Assembly: GCA_934395135.1 (NCBI GenBank)
Contig: CAKRRK010000017.1
Location: 1-30,281, forward strand
Reading direction: 5' to 3'
Origin: an uncultured Eubacteriales bacterium
GTDB taxonomy: Bacteria; Bacillota; Clostridia; Oscillospirales; Butyricicoccaceae
Length of the DNA: 30,281 nucleotides
Position 1 is the first letter of the stretch. Every line of letters begins with the position of its first letter. Shown here piece after piece: positions 23,405 through 30,281 of this stretch. The notes under the pieces are model-generated. The model was not told where the DNA came from and made no database searches. It worked only from the letters and a program-made list of their open reading frames with translations. The translations under genes and the position numbers were made by a program.

Positions 23405-24331
23405 TTAACCTATGAATTCATGCAATAAAGAATCCTTTGGCATATCGTTCTGGTATTCGATGGCCGCAAATAAATCTACTGCTTTCAATAAGGATCCAAG
23501 TTCGATGGATTCCAAATCTTTCTGGTGTCCTTTTAATTTTTCATGTATCATAGGCATCAAAATACCAGATTCATACGGCATATAAGAATTTATTTTTATC
23601 GCTGCGTTTTTCTTAAACGGGGCGATATATAGTTTTTCACCGCGTACTACTGATTTCCACATAGCAATGGTTTTTTCAATAGAGGCGCCGCGAAAATTAT
23701 AGTCGCGGATGGCCCTTCGGACAAAGCGCAACATATTTTTCCCCAACACAAAATCCGGTTCCTCCTCTATGACAACTTCCGCTGCAAGGCTGATGTATAC
23801 ACCGGTCGCCCGATCACCCAAGGAACCCACAATGGAATCGTTTAATGCATGCAATCCTTCTATCACGACAACAGTATCGCTTTCCAAATGAATTTTTTTC
23901 GTCTGATTGGTTCTGCATTTGGTGATAAAATCATATTGGGGAACTGCAATTTCTTCTCCCTGCACAAGATGTTCCAAATGGCGGTTTAGCAGAGGCAAAT
24001 CCATGCAGAGCGGAGATTCCAAGTCAACGTTACCCTCTTCATCCAGCGGAAACTGAATCGAATTTCGGTTTAAATAATAATCATCCATCGAGATGGTATA
24101 ACACGTTTTGCCCTGTCCCTCCAAACATTGCTGAATGCGGCGGGATGTAGTGGTTTTTCCGCTGCTGGACGGTCCGTTAATTAAAATAATTGGGCTTTCC
24201 GGCAAGCGGCGCAACACCATATCCACAACGTTTTCGATTTGCATAGTATAGTTGTTTTCACATTCTGCGATAAATTCTCTTGGGTTCTTTTGTATATTTT
24301 CATTGATATCGCGCAGTGTAAAGGTTTTCAT
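23405..24331 (-). CDS. Uridine kinase-like nucleoside kinase (PRK/URK family)
   Basis: This 308-residue protein has the P-loop kinase fold of uridine kinase/phosphoribulokinase. The Walker A loop INGPSSSGKTTTSRR is at about 51-65. SMDDYYLNR (about 80-88) is the substrate loop, VVVIEGLHALND is the Walker B region and RRAIRDYNFRGASIEKTI is the lid. In many Clostridia this kinase is the C-terminal half of a protein of about 550 residues whose N-terminus has TGS and tRNA-synthetase-editing-like domains. Here only a short leader of about 45 residues precedes the kinase. The nucleoside specificity is uncertain. It starts 16 bases after hemZ with TAGGAGG upstream. Confidence 0.88.
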   Translation of the reverse strand: MKTFTLRDINENIQKNPREFIAECENNYTMQIENVVDMVLRRLPESPIILINGPSSSGKTTTSRRIQQCLEGQGKTCYTISMDDYYLNRNSIQFPLDEEGNVDLESPLCMDLPLLNRHLEHLVQGEEIAVPQYDFITKCRTNQTKKIHLESDTVVVIEGLHALNDSIVGSLGDRATGVYISLAAEVVIEEEPDFVLGKNMLRFVRRAIRDYNFRGASIEKTIAMWKSVVRGEKLYIAPFKKNAAIKINSYMPYESGILMPMIHEKLKGHQKDLESIELGSLLKAVDLFAAIEYQNDMPKDSLLHEFIG

Positions 24332-24347
24332 TAATGATCATAACCTC

Positions 24348-25826
24348 CTAACAGGTTAAAGCGCTGTCCGTTTCCTCCTGCAGTTTTTGGATGATTTTTT
24401 GAAAATGGTCTGTGTTCAGGCAATATTCATAAGGATACTTCGTTCCTGCAATCCGCTGAATTTTTCCGCTTTTGACATCACAAAATTTGCTCGTGCCGGC
24501 GGCTCCCACAGAAAGAATGCTTTGCATTTCTTCCATCATATATACGTTATACCGGCATTCCTTCCCTGGTTTGCTCCAGCCTGTATTTTCGAAATTTCCG
24601 GCCATAAACTTCTGACGGTATAAATAATAAGGTACATATCCTGCCATTTGCAGTTGCGTATATGCATAGTGCAGCATTTTTCCAACCATTTCTCTGTTTT
24701 GAAAATTGTGCTGCCGGTCACTCAAATCGGCTCCATTTTTTACAGCAAGCGTATGTATCGTAATATTTTCCGGAGATAACCGCAAAATATCATCCACTGA
24801 AGCCCGAAATCCTTCCAACGTATCCTTCGGCAAGCCAGCAATCAAATCTGTATTTATGCAGTCAAAACGAAAAAGTTGCGCGGCGTTCCAGGCATGCATA
24901 AACTGTTGCACCGTATGCTGCCGTCCCGACGCCCGCAGCACGGCGTCCTGCATCGTTTGTGGATTAATGCTGATTCGGGTAACGCCGTAACGTTTCAAAA
25001 TGGCCAATTTTTCTTCTGTAATCGTATCTGCCCGGCCTGCCTCTACTGTAAATTCTATCATATGCCGCAAATCAAAATGTTGATACAAGGCGGTGCAAAG
25101 CGCTTGAAGCTGCATTTCATCCAGAATAGTCGGCGTACCTCCGCCAATATAGACGGAAATTATTTTTTTCCCTGTATTCCGCAAAACTTCCGCCAGGTCC
25201 CGCATTTCACAATATAATTTATCCAGATATTGCGGCAATAGTAGATTTGCTTTTGTGATAGAATGGCTCACAAAGGAACAATAATGGCATCTCGTGGGAC
25301 AAAACGGTATACTGATATACAGCGAAATATCTTTTGGATTCAAACCTTCTTTTATTTCTTTTGCAAATTGCGCCGCACACATTGTAAGCTTTGCGCGGCT
25401 TTGCGAAATGTGAAATCGCTTCTGCAGGATTTTCTCGGTTTCCCAGACATTTTTTCCTCGTTCCATCAGCAATCGTGCCATTTTTGCCGGACGAACGCCG
25501 GTTAGTGCCCCCCATTCCGGTTTTTCACAATATGTCGGTACCAATACTTGGTATATGCTTTCTTTTATCGCCCAGCTAAGCTCGCTTTTTTCCCGCTGCG
25601 GCGAAAGACCACAGCAGCTGATTGAAATATCGTACTGACCCTCTACTTTGCCGCTGTGTGAAAAGGATGCGGTAACGACAGAAACTGTACCATTCGTTTT
25701 TAACTGTGATATCATACACGTATCCTTTGGACTTGTAACAGCCCGGTGCTTTTCAAATGGAAGCAGGTTATATAAAATCTCTTCCACCGCATAGCGGTTC
25801 TGATGTCCAACCAGGCAATAATTCAT
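24348..25826 (-). CDS. hemZ: Radical SAM protein HemZ (coproporphyrinogen dehydrogenase-like)
   Basis: HemZ belongs to the HemN-like radical SAM family. The 492-residue protein has an N-terminal region without a known motif (about 1-165, ending with WGALTGVRPAKMA), then YISIPFCPTRCHYCSFVSH, where C176, C180 and C183 hold the [4Fe-4S] cluster. VYIGGGTPTIL and TVEAGRADTITEEKLAIL are further HemN landmarks. The C-terminal YYLYRQKFMAGNFENTGWSKPG is typical of the HemZ subgroup. The classical reaction is oxidative decarboxylation of coproporphyrinogen III, but no heme genes lie nearby and activity of HemZ in anaerobes is not assured. Its ATG overlaps the MBL gene stop as ATGA. The place after dtd and the MBL gene is common in Clostridia. 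Confidence 0.93.
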   Translation of the reverse strand: MNYCLVGHQNRYAVEEILYNLLPFEKHRAVTSPKDTCMISQLKTNGTVSVVTASFSHSGKVEGQYDISISCCGLSPQREKSELSWAIKESIYQVLVPTYCEKPEWGALTGVRPAKMARLLMERGKNVWETEKILQKRFHISQSRAKLTMCAAQFAKEIKEGLNPKDISLYISIPFCPTRCHYCSFVSHSITKANLLLPQYLDKLYCEMRDLAEVLRNTGKKIISVYIGGGTPTILDEMQLQALCTALYQHFDLRHMIEFTVEAGRADTITEEKLAILKRYGVTRISINPQTMQDAVLRASGRQHTVQQFMHAWNAAQLFRFDCINTDLIAGLPKDTLEGFRASVDDILRLSPENITIHTLAVKNGADLSDRQHNFQNREMVGKMLHYAYTQLQMAGYVPYYLYRQKFMAGNFENTGWSKPGKECRYNVYMMEEMQSILSVGAAGTSKFCDVKSGKIQRIAGTKYPYEYCLNTDHFQKIIQKLQEETDSALTC

Positions 25827-26461
25827 GACGAAACCGCCTGTTTCATATATGGATTATGCATTCTTTCATAAGAAAGCGTAGTTGCTTCTCCATGGCCGCA
25901 AAAAACCTGATACTCCTCCATAGTATAAAGCCGTTTTAGAGAAAGAAGCATTTGCGAGAAGTCTCCGCCGGCAAGATCACAGCGGCCGCACTGTTCGCGA
26001 AACAGTGTATCGCCGGAAAACATTATATTACCGCATACAATAACGCATGATCCCGGCGTATGCCCTGGGGTATGCACATAGCGGAAGGTCATATCGGCAG
26101 TTTTTATCGTAGTACCATCCTCCGCCAAAATATCCGCCAGCTTTTCATGAAATTCTCCTTGAATATAAGCGCTGTATTGCCGGACAACGGCTTCTTTCAA
26201 AAGTGCGGCATCATTTTTGTGAATTACCAGTTTGGCGCCAGTTGCTTGGCAGATCGAAGCCGCTGCAAGAATATGATCAAAATGTCCATGGGTCAAAAGC
26301 ACATAGTCAATGCTGATATTATTTGTAGTAATTGCCTGCAATATACTGTTTGCATTAGCCCCCGGATCAATGACAACCCCATGCGAGGATATTTCGTCAT
26401 ACGCGATATAACAGTTTGTTTCAATCATTCCAACAACCAAGTTTAATAATTTCATCTGCAT
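25823..26461 (-). CDS. MBL-fold metallo-hydrolase (glyoxalase II-like, YqgX type)
   Basis: This 212-residue protein has the metallo-beta-lactamase fold. The metal motif THGHFDH (HxHxDH, about 57-63) is followed by HTPGHTPGSCVIV (about 131-143), SGDTLF with the bridging Asp, and a C-terminal FCGHGEATTL. It resembles the hydroxyacylglutathione hydrolase-like group found in Gram-positive bacteria, which may process thioesters other than glutathione ones. The true start may be ATG 26455 rather than 26461, because AGGA then sits six bases upstream. It lies eight bases after dtd and overlaps hemZ by four bases. The substrate is unknown. Confidence 0.92.
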   Translation of the reverse strand: MQMKLLNLVVGMIETNCYIAYDEISSHGVVIDPGANANSILQAITTNNISIDYVLLTHGHFDHILAAASICQATGAKLVIHKNDAALLKEAVVRQYSAYIQGEFHEKLADILAEDGTTIKTADMTFRYVHTPGHTPGSCVIVCGNIMFSGDTLFREQCGRCDLAGGDFSQMLLSLKRLYTMEEYQVFCGHGEATTLSYERMHNPYMKQAVSS

Positions 26462-26469
26462 TCCTGCCT

Positions 26470-26922
26470 TTATCCCAACATTTGTTCCGTATCCATAAAA
26501 ATTGTGACTGGCCCGTCATTGATTAACGAAACCTTCATGTCTGCTCCGAAAACACCAGTTTCCACCGCAACTCCAGTATCTCGCAGAGTCCGAACAAACA
26601 ATTCATAAAGTTCTTTGGCCAGTTCCGGACGCGCGGCTTCGATAAAACTGGGACGCTTTCCCTTTTTACAATTTCCATATAACGTAAAATTTGAAATTAC
26701 CAGAAGTTTCCCTCCAGCGTCTAAAATGGAGCGATTCATTTTTCCATCGGCATCTTCAAACACACGCAATCCTACGCATTTTTCCGCCAAATAAACAGCC
26801 TCACGCTCCGTATCTGAGTGATGCACGCCAAGTAAGACAACAAAACCTGCGTCAATGGCCCCAGAAACAACTTCCTCGATTTCCACACTGGCTTCCGATA
26901 CCCTCTGTAAAATTGCTCTCAT
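26470..26922 (-). CDS. dtd: D-aminoacyl-tRNA deacylase
   Basis: Dtd removes D-amino acids and glycine wrongly attached to tRNAs. The 150-residue length is typical. The N-terminus MRAILQRVSEASVEI, the active-site segment LLVISNFTLYGNCKKGKRPSF (about 73-93, core SNFTLYG) and the C-terminal LINDGPVTI, with the cross-subunit Gly-cisPro pair at 137-138, are all present. The usual SQFTL motif reads SNFTL here (Asn78 for Gln), a mild change. It lies seven bases after rel, an order widely kept in Firmicutes, and eight bases before the MBL gene. Confidence 0.96.
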   Translation of the reverse strand: MRAILQRVSEASVEIEEVVSGAIDAGFVVLLGVHHSDTEREAVYLAEKCVGLRVFEDADGKMNRSILDAGGKLLVISNFTLYGNCKKGKRPSFIEAARPELAKELYELFVRTLRDTGVAVETGVFGADMKVSLINDGPVTIFMDTEQMLG

Positions 26923-26929
26923 AGTTCAC

Positions 26930-29098
26930 CTATCCATTGGAGTTTCGGATAATATTAATTACCCCTTTTATATTTTTCAGTTTATTCATAATGTTATCCA
27001 GCTGATTGACACCGCTGACTGCGATGACCAGATTGGTGACAGCATATCCATCATCCAAATCCTTGGCATTGATTTCCTGGACGTTAATATGGGCATTGGA
27101 TAAAACAGAAACAATGTCTGCCAGAAGTCCAACCCGGCTTTTTGTAGATATTTGCAATGCCGTATTGAATCTTCCATAATTGGTTAACTGCTCTTCATCC
27201 CACCAGACATTGACCCATCTGGAATTCTTTTCCGTACTGTTATAATTCGACTGTACATTAATACAATCCTTGCGGTGGATGGAAACACCGTATCCTTTCG
27301 TCACAAAACCGATGATATCGTCTCCAGGGATGGGTGTGCAGCATCTGGCAAATTTAATCAGGCAGTTATCAATCCCCTCAACAATTACACCAGACTGAGA
27401 TTTATGCAGCTTTTTGGGCATATTTCGTTTTAAGAATTTTTCGCTGGTTGCCCGTATTTTCTGCGCCTCGTCTTTTACTTTATTGAGTACTTTGGTAATC
27501 GTGATTCCGCCGTACCCAATGCTGGCATATAGTTCATCCATGGTTTCAAAAGAAAACTTTTTCAACAAATTTTTTTGTATTTCTTCGTGTTCGTGAAAAA
27601 TATTATACAGTAAATTCGCCCGGAGTTCCCGTTCCAATTCCTCCTTGCCACGCTCAATGTTTTCCTCTTTGTGTTCTTTCTTGAACCATTGTTTGATTTT
27701 ATTGCGGGCTTCCGTAGTCTTTACAATTTTCAGCCAGTCACGGCTGGGTCCTTTCGTCTCTTTGGAGGTAATAATCTCCACAATATCACCGTTTTTTAAA
27801 ACGGTATCAATTGATGCAATTCGTCCATTGATTTTGCATCCGATCATTCGGTTTCCCACCGCGGAATGAATACCATAGGCAAAGTCAATTGGAAGCGCCC
27901 CCGCAGGCATATTCATTACATCGCCTTTTGGCGTAAATACAAATACCTCGTCGGCAAAAAGGTCTACTTTAATCGCCTTAATAAAATCTTCCGCTTCTGT
28001 ATCCTGCTGCGCTTCCAACAGCCGGCGAATCCAAGCAAACGCCTGCTCGCTTCCGCTTTTTTCAAGGCCCTGCTTATACTTCCAGTGAGCCGCTACGCCA
28101 TATTCCGCCATCTTGTGCATTTCCTGGGTACGAATCTGAATCTCAAAAGGAATGCCGGCGCGGCCGATTACCGTTGTGTGCAGAGAGCGATAACCGTTTG
28201 GCTTTGGCGTGCTGATATAATCTTTAAATCTACCGGGAATTGGTTTGTATAGGTCATGAATATATCCTAATACATTATAGCAATCGGCAACGGAACTTAC
28301 GATGACGCGAACAGCGCAGATATCGTAAATCTCATCCATTGTTTTGTGCTGTGAGTACATTTTTCGATAAATGCTGTATATGTGCTTTACCCGTGCTTCT
28401 ATGACATTATCAATTTTTGCCTCTTTCAGTTTGTCAGTAATGGTTTCTTTAATATGTTCCAGAAACTCTTCGTTTTGATGGCTTCTGGCCTGCAAACCAT
28501 CTATAATTTCTTTATATCCAACCGGATCAAGACACTTTAAGGACAAATCTTCCAGTTCCCATTTTACCTTTTGTATGCCAAGACGATGGGCGATGGGCGC
28601 ATAAATCTCCATAGTTTCCAGAGATTTTTCCCGTTGCTTTTCCGGTGTCATAAATTCGATAGTCCGCATATTGTGCAGACGGTCGGCCAGCTTTATGAGG
28701 ATGACACGAATATCTTTTGCCATCGCCATAAACATTTTCCGCAGATCCTCCATCTGCTCCTGTTCTTTGGAATAGCGAATCATACCAAGACGGGTAACGC
28801 CATCTACCAAATCCGCCACCGTGGTCCCGAATCTGTTTTCGATGGCTTTATAGTCGTACTCGGTGTCTTCAATACAGTCATGCAAGAGACCAGCTGCAAT
28901 GGAATCGGTGTCCAATCCCATTTCCACAATAATTTCTGCAACCGCTACCGGATGAATAATATAAGGATCTCCGTTTTTTCGCTTTTGTCCCCAATGTGCA
29001 GTTTCAGCAAATTCATATGCGGCTTTGATTTTTGTAATATTGGCGGCCGGGTTTTGCTTTTCGACCCGGTCAATCAGAAAATCAATTTTATTTTTCAT
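26930..29098 (-). CDS. rel: Bifunctional (p)ppGpp synthetase/hydrolase Rel
   Basis: Rel makes and degrades (p)ppGpp in the stringent response and works on stalled ribosomes. The 722-residue protein has the HD hydrolase domain, with IIHP (H49) and LLHDCIEDT (H73, D74). The synthetase domain contains RFKDYISTPKPNGYRSLHT (about 290-308). The RFKD motif is the charge form found in bifunctional enzymes, not in RelA-only synthetases. A TGS domain starts at about 385 (VFVFTPKGDVMNMP), a conserved zinc/CC-type region ends CCTPIPGDDIIGFVT, and an ACT domain closes the protein (about 650-722). Both activities therefore look intact. It lies 28 bases after recJ and 7 bases before dtd. The apt gene often found between recJ and rel is absent. 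Confidence 0.97.
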   Translation of the reverse strand: MKNKIDFLIDRVEKQNPAANITKIKAAYEFAETAHWGQKRKNGDPYIIHPVAVAEIIVEMGLDTDSIAAGLLHDCIEDTEYDYKAIENRFGTTVADLVDGVTRLGMIRYSKEQEQMEDLRKMFMAMAKDIRVILIKLADRLHNMRTIEFMTPEKQREKSLETMEIYAPIAHRLGIQKVKWELEDLSLKCLDPVGYKEIIDGLQARSHQNEEFLEHIKETITDKLKEAKIDNVIEARVKHIYSIYRKMYSQHKTMDEIYDICAVRVIVSSVADCYNVLGYIHDLYKPIPGRFKDYISTPKPNGYRSLHTTVIGRAGIPFEIQIRTQEMHKMAEYGVAAHWKYKQGLEKSGSEQAFAWIRRLLEAQQDTEAEDFIKAIKVDLFADEVFVFTPKGDVMNMPAGALPIDFAYGIHSAVGNRMIGCKINGRIASIDTVLKNGDIVEIITSKETKGPSRDWLKIVKTTEARNKIKQWFKKEHKEENIERGKEELERELRANLLYNIFHEHEEIQKNLLKKFSFETMDELYASIGYGGITITKVLNKVKDEAQKIRATSEKFLKRNMPKKLHKSQSGVIVEGIDNCLIKFARCCTPIPGDDIIGFVTKGYGVSIHRKDCINVQSNYNSTEKNSRWVNVWWDEEQLTNYGRFNTALQISTKSRVGLLADIVSVLSNAHINVQEINAKDLDDGYAVTNLVIAVSGVNQLDNIMNKLKNIKGVINIIRNSNG

Positions 29099-29126
29099 AG
29101 TTGCACCCTAAAATATATAAAACGGA

Positions 29127-30281
29127 TTACTTTCTTTCCATACTTTTCAGCGTGGCTAATACCACAGATTTTGAGATATCCGCTTTTCCTTTATATTCTT
29201 TTAAAAAAATATTAAACATATCTTCTTTAAAATTGTAATCCAAAAGCTGACTTTCGCTGAAAACATCCAGGCAGACAAGTAACTTTCCGATATTAATGTC
29301 CTTTTTGCTTTCCCATTCAATTCGGCGGGACAGTGCATTATATGGTAATATAAGCCGTTTGTTTTCCGCTCTGGAATTAATATGGCGCCACACGGCTACC
29401 AAATCCTGCCGGTCTGGCAAAAGTTTCCGCACGTCTTGTTCGGTCAGTGTATTACCGTTGATAAACGCCGTATAAATATTCAACGCTTTCTGATCTTTAA
29501 TCTGTTCTGCGAGACTGAGTTTTACATCTTTAATAATTAGCTGAACATTTTTCTTGCCGCGAAACTCATTGATTTCCAAATTGACTGCAACATCAATGTG
29601 ATTGCCGCATACAAAACCGCAATTGACAGAATTTGTTCCGAACAGCATAGCAGTAAAAAAGTATTCACCCTTTGACAGCAGCATCTTTAAATGTTTATCA
29701 CTACTGATGGGTATAATCTCTTCCACCACCATATCTTCTATGCAAAAAACCGGCTGCGGGTTCCCCATACCATAAGGCTCCAGTATTTCCAAGCCGCGGA
29801 TGTTGGCTTCCGTTATGACCGAAGGCTCAATCTTGCAATCAATATTGACAACCGGAATCAAATCGGCAGGTGTCAGCTTTTCATTGGCATATTTTTGCAT
29901 TTTCTCTCGGAAGTCCTCTAATTTTTCCTTTTCAATGGTAAGTCCTGCCGCAAGTTCATGCCCGCCGAATTTAATTAAATCGTCGGAAAAATGTTCCATA
30001 GCTTCAAAAAGGTTGAATCCCTGAATACTTCTTCCCGATCCTTTTCCGATATTTCCCTCCACAGAAATCAAAATCGTCGGGCAGTAGTATCGATCTGAAA
30101 TACGGGATGAAACAATACCAATGACGCCGCTGTTCCAGTCATCTCCCCACAGTACAATAATTTTATCTTCGATGGGATTGTAGTGCTCTTTTTGCATTTT
30201 CGCAAGCGCCTGATTTAAAATTTCATTTTCCGCAGCCTGCCGTTCTTTATTTTGTATGCATAGAAATCCAGCCAATTCCTG
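29127..30281 (-). CDS. recJ: Single-stranded-DNA exonuclease RecJ, C-terminal part (5' end outside window)
   Basis: RecJ degrades single-stranded DNA 5' to 3' in recombination and repair. The frame is open to the right edge, so the start lies outside. The TTG at 30275 is an internal leucine codon, since Gln and Glu codons precede it in frame. The visible part of about 384 residues has the end of the DHH core (NKERQAAENEIL), the DHHA1 domain with VLWGDDWNSGVIGIVSSRIS and GSGRSIQGFNLFEAME, and the motif KFGGHELAAGLTIE with the conserved GGH. It continues into the OB-fold (VNCGFVCGNHIDVAVNLEIN) and a C-terminal extension with little conservation. The gene heads the rel-dtd block as in many Firmicutes. 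Confidence 0.95.
   Translation of the reverse strand, partial: QELAGFLCIQNKERQAAENEILNQALAKMQKEHYNPIEDKIIVLWGDDWNSGVIGIVSSRISDRYYCPTILISVEGNIGKGSGRSIQGFNLFEAMEHFSDDLIKFGGHELAAGLTIEKEKLEDFREKMQKYANEKLTPADLIPVVNIDCKIEPSVITEANIRGLEILEPYGMGNPQPVFCIEDMVVEEIIPISSDKHLKMLLSKGEYFFTAMLFGTNSVNCGFVCGNHIDVAVNLEINEFRGKKNVQLIIKDVKLSLAEQIKDQKALNIYTAFINGNTLTEQDVRKLLPDRQDLVAVWRHINSRAENKRLILPYNALSRRIEWESKKDINIGKLLVCLDVFSESQLLDYNFKEDMFNIFLKEYKGKADISKSVVLATLKSMERK

Noticed and set aside
1..30281. Possible mobile element, prophage, defence island or CRISPR array
   Set aside because: I found no integrase, transposase, direct-repeat array or tRNA-flanked boundary. Gene order matches conserved Firmicute blocks throughout. 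The single holin-like gene is not enough to call a prophage.

Overview
The window is about 30 kb of chromosome from a spore-forming, low-to-moderate GC Firmicute, most likely an anaerobic member of the Clostridia. I base this on sporulation genes (yabP, yabQ, a SpoVB-like flippase), two T-box leaders, long-form HPF, a bifunctional Rel, HemZ and strong AGGAGG-type ribosome sites. No species can be named from the sequence alone. Every gene I can support is on the minus strand, so transcription runs from high to low coordinates. I see no tRNA, rRNA, insertion sequence, integrase, CRISPR array or long repeat. The window looks like core chromosome rather than a mobile island.

In transcription order, block 1 (30281-22993) is recJ (5' end cut by the window edge), rel, dtd, an MBL-fold hydrolase, hemZ, a nucleoside kinase and a zinc-ribbon protein. 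They are tightly spaced and cover DNA repair, stringent response and tRNA quality control. Block 2 (22922-18750) reproduces the Bacillus subtilis order yabM-yabN-yabO-yabP-yabQ-divIC-yabR: lipid-linked flippase, MazG, S4 protein RqcP, two spore-coat/cortex proteins, the division protein DivIC and an S1-domain protein. A perfect 13-bp hairpin splits the vegetative first part from the sporulation part, and a candidate sigma-E promoter lies inside it.

Block 3 (18487-16479) is an amidohydrolase coupled by TAATG to a fumarase alpha subunit that has no beta subunit in the window. Block 4 is hpf with its own promoter and terminator, followed by a patatin-like phospholipase. Block 5 (14836-10091) is a complete leucine operon: promoter, T-box with a CUC specifier, leuA-leuC-leuD-leuB, terminator. 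A solitary holin-like membrane gene with a strong terminator follows.

Block 6 (9611-1139) is one compact ten-gene operon. It holds a TagA/WecG glycosyltransferase, thyX, dTMP kinase, a DUF2156 protein, a GNAT protein, a DJ-1/PfpI protein, 5-formyl-THF cyclo-ligase, a degenerate CPBP-type membrane protein, mltG and a U32 family protein. Many starts and stops overlap. It joins thymidylate and folate metabolism to envelope synthesis and RNA modification. Block 7 (1142-1) is an alanine T-box leader and the first third of alaS, cut by the left edge.

Most of the content is conserved housekeeping. The points most worth checking are the promoter-in-terminator arrangement before yabP, the orphan fumarase alpha subunit coupled to an amidohydrolase, the lone holin gene, and the degenerate CPBP protein inside the thymidylate/folate operon.
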